A stretch of 11,486 nt of DNA, taken from NCBI GenBank assembly GCA_044370935.1, contig JBILUQ010000116.1, positions 1 to 11,486 on the forward strand, given 5' to 3'. A program made the position numbers and the translations under genes. This stretch comes from Chth-196 sp044370935 (GTDB lineage Bacteria > Verrucomicrobiota > Verrucomicrobiia > Chthoniobacterales > Chthoniobacteraceae). How positions within the stretch are numbered: the stretch's first letter is position 1; each line of letters starts with the position of its first letter. Of this stretch, positions 6,725 to 11,486 are shown in pieces. The notes under the pieces are model-generated. The model was not told where the DNA came from. It did not search any database and saw nothing but the letters and a program-made list of their open reading frames with translations.

Positions 6725-7867
6725 TTAGGAAGCCTTGTGGAGAAAGGCCTCAAGCACTGTCCAGTACCAACGCAAGCACTGCGGCCCTGCCGCAAGCCAC
6801 AACAGCGCCCCAAACGCCAGATATGGCCCGAATGGAATTCGGGCAGACCACTCACGTCTTCCCGCTAAAGCTCCAAGCAGCCCCACAACGGAGCCAACCG
6901 TGGCTCCCGCGAACAACGCAAACAACACCGCGCGCCAGCCCAAAAACGTACCTATTGCCGCGAGTAATTTCACATCCCCAAACCCCATCACCTCTCTTGG
7001 AATCACCATTTCAGTCACAGTGGCAGAAATTCTTGAAACACAGTTTAAATCAAAACTGCTTTTGCCCGCATGCAGCGAGTTCAATGACCAGCTCCAAACG
7101 CCCCGCTGCAGTACAGCGCCGTCACAGACTCCTTCCTCTACCTCCATTCTCAGGGACTCTGTTCCACGAAAGAAAAACTCGCTCCAGTTGATATCTTCGC
7201 CATCAACGTTGATCGAGGCTTCCGTTCCCTTTCGCTCCCACCTCAACGCGACCGGCTTTTCAAACCGGAGTCTTCTGCGCCCTAATACCAGCCTGCCAAG
7301 TTCCACAACCGTCCACAGGATTCCGTAGCCCACAAATCCACCAAACAAAGAGGCAAGGGCTCCCCCCGCGAAGCTTGACTCGGAATGCATCTGCGGAATC
7401 AGAGAAGACCAAATCACGCCCGCAGCCACACCTCCCAAGCTGACCTCGTCAGGGATAATAAAATGCTCGAGATCAACAAAAGTTGCGACGACCAGAAGCG
7501 CGACCAATGTGGCGTAAGCACCAAACAAAAGGAAAGCCGCTCCATTAAATCCTGCCCCGAATTGCGCAGCGATCCAAGCGAACAGAACTAAAGTCAACAC
7601 CTCGACTAAAAAATATCGAACTGCGATCGCCCCGCCGCAATCTGGACACCGGGCTCGGAGCACGACCCAGGACACAACAGGAATATTCCTCCACCAAGGA
7701 ATAAGCTTTTTACATGCCGGACAAAACGAGCGGCTCGGTTTCCATACGGACAGGTCTCTTGGAAGCCTGTAAATGCAAACATTCAGGAACGACCCAACCA
7801 TCGCTCCCAGCAGGGCTGCAGCGCCAATCCAAATCGAGGACGGAATAATGGTCTCCACGATCCGCAT
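6725..7867 (-). CDS. pilD: Prepilin peptidase (A24 family, PilD/GspO-like) with an internal insertion
   Basis: This integral membrane aspartic protease would cleave the leader of type IV pilin or type II secretion pseudopilin precursors at the cytoplasmic face, and may also N-methylate the new N-terminus. The N-terminal domain has 'GSFLNVCIYRLP' (about 25-36) and a zinc-type tetracysteine site C49-P-A-C52...C74-P-D-C77. The catalytic aspartates are D132 in 'VDLEHFIIPDE' and D298 in 'GFGDVK', and several membrane helices are visible. At 380 residues it is about 100 longer than usual. The excess lies between the two aspartates, which are 166 residues apart rather than roughly 60-70, as a polar, probably soluble segment at about 197-293. 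The reading frame is continuous through it. The ATG at 7867 puts the GSFLNV motif at the normal distance; a GAGAGG lies too far upstream to be a good ribosome site. No pilin or secretion genes flank it. The gene symbol is by family and function, not orthology. Confidence 0.93.
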   Translation of the reverse strand: MRIVETIIPSSIWIGAAALLGAMVGSFLNVCIYRLPRDLSVWKPSRSFCPACKKLIPWWRNIPVVSWVVLRARCPDCGGAIAVRYFLVEVLTLVLFAWIAAQFGAGFNGAAFLLFGAYATLVALLVVATFVDLEHFIIPDEVSLGGVAAGVIWSSLIPQMHSESSFAGGALASLFGGFVGYGILWTVVELGRLVLGRRRLRFEKPVALRWERKGTEASINVDGEDINWSEFFFRGTESLRMEVEEGVCDGAVLQRGVWSWSLNSLHAGKSSFDLNCVSRISATVTEMVIPREVMGFGDVKLLAAIGTFLGWRAVLFALFAGATVGSVVGLLGALAGRREWSARIPFGPYLAFGALLWLAAGPQCLRWYWTVLEAFLHKAS

Positions 7868-7906
7868 ACCACACGAGCGGACGCCTCTCGGTCAATGACG
7901 GAGCAC

Positions 7907-7932
7907 GGATTCACTCAACTCAACTCGAATCC
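7907..7932 (-). terminator. Weak stem-loop after the AraC gene
   Basis: GGATTC (7907-7912) and GAATCC (7927-7932) form a perfect 6-bp inverted repeat with a 14-base loop made of short 'actca' repeats, directly after the AraC stop codon at 7933-7935. It could slow or end transcription before the prepilin peptidase gene 65 bp downstream. No U-tract follows on the minus strand and the stem is short and only half GC, so an intrinsic terminator is doubtful. Confidence 0.25.
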
Positions 7933-8802
7933 TCACGCCTCTCCAGAGTTTGAATCCTGCACACGCCGCCGAAACGCGAGGGGTGTTATTCCCTTCCACT
8001 CTAAAAAGAGACGATTGAAATGAGAAAGGTTCGGAAACCCACAATCCCGTGCAACATCTGCGACCCTATCAAAGCTTTCACCCAACAGCCGCGCTGCCCT
8101 TCCCAAACGAAGCTCGTTCAAATACGCGGGGAATGTCCGCCCCGTCCGCAGTCTGAAGAACCGGCTAAACGCGCTCTCACTCAGAGCGGCAACTTCAGCC
8201 ACCTCGCGCCGGCTAATCGATTTGCGAAGCCGCGCATGAATATACTGCATCACTCGGCTCACACGCTCCTGATCCTTTGCGTCTACGGGAGGCACATAAC
8301 CAGCGGATGACAAAACCTCCAGCCCCCGAGCATTCGAAAGTTCATCCAATATCCAGAGCAACTCCGAAACTCTCCGAAGCGGAGAACTCCGCAGCAAACC
8401 CTCAATTCTGGGTGTTACCCGATCCCGAACGGCTCCCTTGACCCACAGGCCGAACCTTGCCCTGTCGCAAAGATTCCGCACCAATCTGCACTCTTCTCCA
8501 CCCAAGAGGCTCCCGGCAAAATCAGATCGGAACTGAACAATGATCGCATCAACATCACCCGCGTCCCGGTCCTGATACCACACGTGAGGCAGGTTGCTAC
8601 CAACCAGCACGAGGTCCCCTGCCGCTAGTGCGGAAATGCTGTCACCGACAATCCGGTACCCCCCGCTCCTCCGCACCAATGCAAGCTCCAGCTCGGGGTG
8701 AAAATGCCACGGCGTACCGTAGTGGCGGGAGCAGATGTGCTCGCAAAAAACGCTCTCGCCCGGTCGTAACGGGATTTGTTCTCTGATGGCCAACCGCTGC
8801 AC
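7933..8802 (-). CDS. AraC-family transcriptional regulator with N-terminal cupin
   Basis: The 289-residue protein has an N-terminal cupin ligand-binding domain (about residues 15-100) with 'WHFHPELELALV', where H33 and H35 sit at the usual metal or ligand positions, and 'GDLVLVGSNLPHVW'. The C-terminal AraC DNA-binding domain (about 180-282) has two helix-turn-helix units: one around 199-220 ('REVAEVAALSESAFSRFFR') and one around 247-269 ('VADVARDCGFPNLSHFNRLF'). The sequence ends with the family motif 'GITPLAFRR'. The start is GTG at 8802; an in-frame TAG lies three codons upstream and no ATG occurs in the first part of the frame. It is transcribed away from the Gfo/Idh–PIG-L–NagB-like run with 104 bp between, the standard layout for a local activator that responds to a sugar or sugar derivative. 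The ligand cannot be read from the sequence. Confidence 0.94.
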   Translation of the reverse strand: MQRLAIREQIPLRPGESVFCEHICSRHYGTPWHFHPELELALVRRSGGYRIVGDSISALAAGDLVLVGSNLPHVWYQDRDAGDVDAIIVQFRSDFAGSLLGGEECRLVRNLCDRARFGLWVKGAVRDRVTPRIEGLLRSSPLRRVSELLWILDELSNARGLEVLSSAGYVPPVDAKDQERVSRVMQYIHARLRKSISRREVAEVAALSESAFSRFFRLRTGRTFPAYLNELRLGRAARLLGESFDRVADVARDCGFPNLSHFNRLFLEWKGITPLAFRRRVQDSNSGEA

Positions 8803-8906
8803 AGCACAAAACTATCAGAATTCGTCACCCCATCCAGTCTGAAATCGTATTAACTCTAGATCCGCATTCCCCTTCACCACCAAAATCTCTAAGCGAAAGC
8901 AAAGGT
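8803..8906. promoter_or_regulatory. Divergent intergenic region between the AraC and Gfo/Idh genes
   Basis: This 104-bp gap separates two divergently transcribed starts (GTG at 8802 minus, ATG at 8907 plus), so promoters for both directions and any operator for the AraC-type regulator should lie here. A TATTAA at 8848-8853 could be a -10 element but has no convincing -35 partner. An AAAGG at 8901-8905 lies almost directly against the plus-strand start, too close for a good ribosome site. No clear direct or inverted operator repeats were found by eye. Confidence 0.5.
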
Positions 8907-9929
8907 ATGAAAAGTTTCAACGTCGGCATCATCGGATACGGCTGGGTCGCAACCGCACACATTCCCGCAATCAACGATACCCGGCAGGGCGTTGTGAGCG
9001 CCGTTTGCTCGTCCCGCCCACAGGATCCCGATTTATTAAGCGGCAAATACGGATCTGCCATCAGCACATACACGTCTGTCGATGCGATGCTCGAAGATCC
9101 GTCTATCAACGTGGTATCGATCTGCAGCTTTCCCCAAGACCACGCGGACCAAGCGGTAAAAGCCGCGAAGGCGGGCAAGCACCTCATCATCGAGAAGCCT
9201 CTTGCGCTTTCGTGGACAGACTGTGAGCGGATTGAAAAAGCGGTCCGTGACGCTGGCGTTCAAGCGTGCATTTGCTTTGAAGGCCGGTACTCCGGACAGT
9301 TTCAGTCCACCCGTGCAGTGATCGACTCTGGACTGATTGGAAACATTCATTACGGAGAGGTGGATTATTATCACGGGATTGGGCCCTGGTATGGACAGTT
9401 TCGCTGGAATATTAGAGAAGACGCAGGTGGGAGCGCTTTGCTGACGGCGGGATGCCATGCATTAGACGCACTGCTGCTTTGCATGGATGGAGAAGTCGAG
9501 AGTGTCACAAGCCTTTCCACGAAATCCTCGAGCCCGATTTTCGAACCTTACGAATACAAAACCACCAGCGTCACGCTGCTGCGGTTCAAGGACGGGAGGA
9601 TCGGCAAATGCGCCGCGGTGGTCGATTGCCTCCAACCCTACTATTTTCACACCCATCTGTGCGGTAGCGAGGGCAGTCTTTTGGACAACAAATTTCACTC
9701 GAACAAACTCCACTCAAACAAGGCGGCATGGAGCGAACTTTCAATGAAAATGATGGATTCTGGCGACGTCTCGGATCATCCATACACCGCTCAATTTCAG
9801 GCGTTTTTTGACGCCCTCGAACGCAACGAAGAAATGCCGCTCACTGGGCTGACCCACGCATTGCGCACACACCGGATCATCTTTGCTGCGGACGCTTCAG
9901 CAAAGTCCGGTCAGCCAGTAAAACTGTAA
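8907..9929 (+). CDS. Gfo/Idh/MocA family oxidoreductase
   Basis: The 340-residue product is a typical NAD(P)-dependent sugar or inositol dehydrogenase-like enzyme of the cytoplasm. The N-terminal Rossmann fold begins 'VGIIGYGWVA' with the dinucleotide motif G7-I-I-G10-Y-G12. The conserved E96-K97-P98 ('IIEKPLAL') closes that domain and supplies the usual lysine near the cofactor. The C-terminal domain has 'GGSALLTAGCHALDALL' with H184 and D187 at the positions usually used for catalysis. Substrates in this family are sugars, amino sugars, inositols and their derivatives; this one cannot be named. The next gene starts 8 bp downstream, indicating an operon with the PIG-L and NagB-like genes, probably controlled by the divergent AraC regulator. 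A small oddity is an imperfect five-codon tandem repeat, FHSNK-LHSNK, at codons 263-272. The start at 8907 leaves three to five residues before the first strand, as is normal. Confidence 0.94.
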   Translation: MKSFNVGIIGYGWVATAHIPAINDTRQGVVSAVCSSRPQDPDLLSGKYGSAISTYTSVDAMLEDPSINVVSICSFPQDHADQAVKAAKAGKHLIIEKPLALSWTDCERIEKAVRDAGVQACICFEGRYSGQFQSTRAVIDSGLIGNIHYGEVDYYHGIGPWYGQFRWNIREDAGGSALLTAGCHALDALLLCMDGEVESVTSLSTKSSSPIFEPYEYKTTSVTLLRFKDGRIGKCAAVVDCLQPYYFHTHLCGSEGSLLDNKFHSNKLHSNKAAWSELSMKMMDSGDVSDHPYTAQFQAFFDALERNEEMPLTGLTHALRTHRIIFAADASAKSGQPVKL

Positions 9930-9937
9930 CGCACGCC

Positions 9938-10717
9938 ATGCCATCCGTTCTTGCGATATTCGCCCATCCCGACGACATCGAGTTTCGCGCAGCAGGAACA
10001 TTGCTTCTGCTCAAACAGCGGGGCTGGGAAGTGCATTACTGCAATCTCTCTAATGGCAACTTAGGGAGCGCTGAGATGAGCATTAGCGAGACAGCGCTTG
10101 TGCGTAGGAAGGAGGCGCAGGCATCAGCGAAACTGCTGGGCGCGACGTGGCACCGTTCCATATGCAGCGACCTGCAGGTCTTCTACAATGATGCCACAAT
10201 TCGCAGGGTCTGCGCGCTCGTGCGTGAAACCAAACCTACCATCCTCTTAACGCATCCAACACAAGACTACATGGAGGACCACACCAACACGTGCAGGCTC
10301 GCCGTCACTGGCGCATTTGCGCGTGGGATTCCCAACTATCGCAGCACACCGCAAAGGCCGGCACACTTGGAACCAGTGACTATTTACCATTCAATGCCAC
10401 ACGGACTCCTGGATCCAATGCGCCGGCCCGTGACGCCTGAGGCGTACGTGGACACCGGTACGGTGCATTCGCTTAAACGCGATGCATTGGCATGCCACCG
10501 AAGCCAGAAAAACTGGCTCGACCTCACACAGGGAACCGACAGTTATCTGCATGCGTTGGATGCTGAGTCCAAAACGCTCGGGAAACATTCGGGGACATTC
10601 ATCCACGCCGAGGGATGGACCAGGCACCTCCACCTAGGATTTGCAGCCGAAACCGCAAATCCCCTCAAGGATGCATTGGGAAAAGCTTTCCGCTTTGCAC
10701 CACAGCAGCCCGTTTAA
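9938..10717 (+). CDS. PIG-L family deacetylase (LmbE-like)
   Basis: The 259-residue protein has the zinc-site signature near its N-terminus, A9-H10-P11-D12-D13 followed by E15, and a second cluster H106-P-x3-Y-M-E-D114-H115 ('THPTQDYMEDH'). In the family (GlcNAc-PI de-N-acetylases, MshB, BshB) His and Asp of the first motif and His of the second bind zinc, and an Asp acts as base, removing N-acetyl groups from GlcNAc-containing substrates. No signal peptide is visible, so the enzyme is probably cytoplasmic. The usual glycine-rich stretch after HPDDIEF reads 'RAAG', a slight departure. It follows the Gfo/Idh gene by 8 bp and precedes the NagB-like gene by 40 bp, which supports a role in breaking down an N-acetylated amino sugar or conjugate. 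The exact substrate is not evident. Confidence 0.93.
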   Translation: MPSVLAIFAHPDDIEFRAAGTLLLLKQRGWEVHYCNLSNGNLGSAEMSISETALVRRKEAQASAKLLGATWHRSICSDLQVFYNDATIRRVCALVRETKPTILLTHPTQDYMEDHTNTCRLAVTGAFARGIPNYRSTPQRPAHLEPVTIYHSMPHGLLDPMRRPVTPEAYVDTGTVHSLKRDALACHRSQKNWLDLTQGTDSYLHALDAESKTLGKHSGTFIHAEGWTRHLHLGFAAETANPLKDALGKAFRFAPQQPV

Positions 10718-10757
10718 CACACCGCCTAGACCACTTCAAAAGTCAGCCGCTATTTTT

Positions 10758-11486
10758 ATGCCAAGAAAAACAAGCTCCCTTGCACCTTCATGGTGGGATT
10801 ACACCACACTTGACCGGGACCTCATTGACACCGTTGCGGCTCTTACTCCAGAGCAACTTCTTCGTCTTTCTCGCCCCGGCTTTCGGGTGGTTTTTTACGA
10901 CACTCTGCAGGAGTTTTATTGCGCGGAGGCACTCGAGTACATCCACGCATGGAAGCAGGCAACGCCGGATAATCCGGCGGGAATTTGCGGACCCATCGGC
11001 CCCACTGAACAACTCCCCCTTGTCGCGCAAATGGTCAATGAAATGCAGCTACCTCTCCATCACGCACACTTTTGGGGAATGGATGAGTGGGTAATCGACG
11101 GCGCGTCAGTGCCGGTATCGCATCCGCTGTCATTTGAGAAATGCGACCGCGAGATGTGCTTTGATCGGATCGAACGAACGTTGGCAATGCCCGATAGCAA
11201 TCTCCATTTTCCACAAGCCAACACAGCCCCTTTTCGGAAAAGTTGGGAGTCAGGTGTGCGCTGTGTGGTCATGCAAGGTGGACAGGGCGATATCAAGCAC
11301 TGGGCATTCAACGATCCGCTGCCCCGTACCGGTGCACACAAAGACGCTCCTCCGACAGCGTCGGAGTACCGAGCACTTGCCACAAGAGTGGTGGACTTGC
11401 ACCCGGTGACCATCGCTCAGAACGCTCGCACCTCGGGAGGTGGAAACGTCTCGCTCGTACCAACCCAGGCCGTGACCGTCGGACCG
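10758..11486 (+). CDS. NagB-like glucosamine-6-phosphate isomerase/deaminase, 5' part of a gene cut by the right edge
   Basis: Reading from the ATG at 10758 gives 243 codons with no stop, ending exactly at the last base, so the C-terminus lies outside the window. The visible part aligns by eye to GlcN-6-P deaminase/isomerase: 'GICGPIGPTEQL' (75-86) at the sugar-phosphate loop, 'FWGMDEW' (105-111) matching the FNMDEY motif with its catalytic Asp (here D109), then 'HPLSFEKC', and 'GGQGDIKHWAFNDP' (174-187) matching GGVGNDGHIAFNEP. The final residues 'AVTVGP' match 'ALTVGVG', so roughly 100 residues are missing. The His of the catalytic triad is kept (H181), the Glu is Asp (D186) and the Asp two before the His is Ile (I179). 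An N-terminal extension of about 35 residues precedes the family core. It probably completes an amino-sugar route with the PIG-L and Gfo/Idh enzymes. There is no Shine-Dalgarno sequence before the start. Reading frames at 10615-11094 and 11134-11409 are shadows of this gene. Confidence 0.85.
   Translation, partial: MPRKTSSLAPSWWDYTTLDRDLIDTVAALTPEQLLRLSRPGFRVVFYDTLQEFYCAEALEYIHAWKQATPDNPAGICGPIGPTEQLPLVAQMVNEMQLPLHHAHFWGMDEWVIDGASVPVSHPLSFEKCDREMCFDRIERTLAMPDSNLHFPQANTAPFRKSWESGVRCVVMQGGQGDIKHWAFNDPLPRTGAHKDAPPTASEYRALATRVVDLHPVTIAQNARTSGGGNVSLVPTQAVTVGP

Noticed and set aside
6978..7290. A frameshift or gene fusion creating the long prepilin peptidase
   Set aside because: Both catalytic motifs and all flanking membrane segments are in one uninterrupted frame, so an insertion in an intact gene is the simpler reading.
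6682..7328. Plus-strand reading frames of 169 and 197 residues across this region
   Set aside because: They lie antisense to the prepilin peptidase, which has clear catalytic motifs; their products are Pro/Ser/Thr-rich low-complexity shadows with no domain.
10615..11094. Plus-strand 159-residue reading frame overlapping the end of the PIG-L gene
   Set aside because: It overlaps the PIG-L and NagB-like genes in another frame and has no family features; the frame starting at 10758 matches NagB motifs and stays open to the window end.
1..11486. Mobile elements, CRISPR arrays, tRNA/rRNA genes, phage defence systems
   Set aside because: No transposase, integrase, regularly spaced repeats, tRNA-like cloverleaf or rRNA sequence was recognised; the left-edge protein alone is not enough to claim a defence system.

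Overview
This 11.5 kb window looks like chromosomal DNA from a free-living member of the Planctomycetota–Verrucomicrobiota (PVC) group, most likely a verrucomicrobium. The main evidence is a neighbouring pair of genes typical of those phyla. One encodes a large exported protein with the PSCyt1, DUF1549 (PSCyt2) and DUF1553 (PSD1) domains, and the other a Tat-exported DUF1501 protein. Weak or absent Shine-Dalgarno sequences before most starts fit this assignment. The phylum call is an inference from gene content. No rRNA, tRNA, CRISPR array, transposase or phage gene was seen.

Layout. (1) Positions 2-1105 hold the 3' part of a gene that enters from the left; its product is uncharacterised, possibly the C-terminal part of a helicase-like protein, with a Cys-x2-Cys-x5-Cys cluster. 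(2) Positions 1163-6650 form a tight same-strand cluster. It encodes an ECF sigma factor, a small one-helix membrane protein in the position of an anti-sigma factor, a Spy/CpxP-like LTxxQ protein, the EF-hand/cytochrome/DUF1549/DUF1553 protein and the DUF1501 protein. Two junctions are ATGA overlaps and one gap is 6 bp, so this is very probably one operon. The arrangement suggests an envelope-sensing sigma module joined to an exported, probably haem-binding and calcium-binding degradative pair. (3) Positions 6725-7867 (minus) encode a prepilin peptidase with about 100 extra residues between its two catalytic aspartates. (4) Positions 7933-8802 (minus) encode an AraC-family regulator with an N-terminal cupin. 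It is divergent from (5) a plus-strand run at 8907-11486: a Gfo/Idh/MocA oxidoreductase, a PIG-L family deacetylase and a NagB-like sugar-phosphate isomerase/deaminase cut by the right edge. This last gene is open to the final base and lacks a stop codon in the window.

How the genes work together. The right-hand set fits an amino-sugar pathway under AraC control: oxidation or epimerisation of a sugar, removal of an N-acetyl group, then isomerisation or deamination. The left-hand set fits an extracytoplasmic stress- or substrate-responsive operon. The prepilin peptidase stands alone, without pilin or secretion genes beside it. Coding density is very high: the longest gap, 104 bp between the AraC and Gfo/Idh genes, is the only divergent promoter region inside the window, and no gap exceeds 300 bp.

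No wholly new system can be demonstrated from this sequence alone. The best candidates for a second look are the sigma-to-cytochrome operon, the prepilin peptidase insertion and the NagB-like enzyme with a substituted catalytic position.
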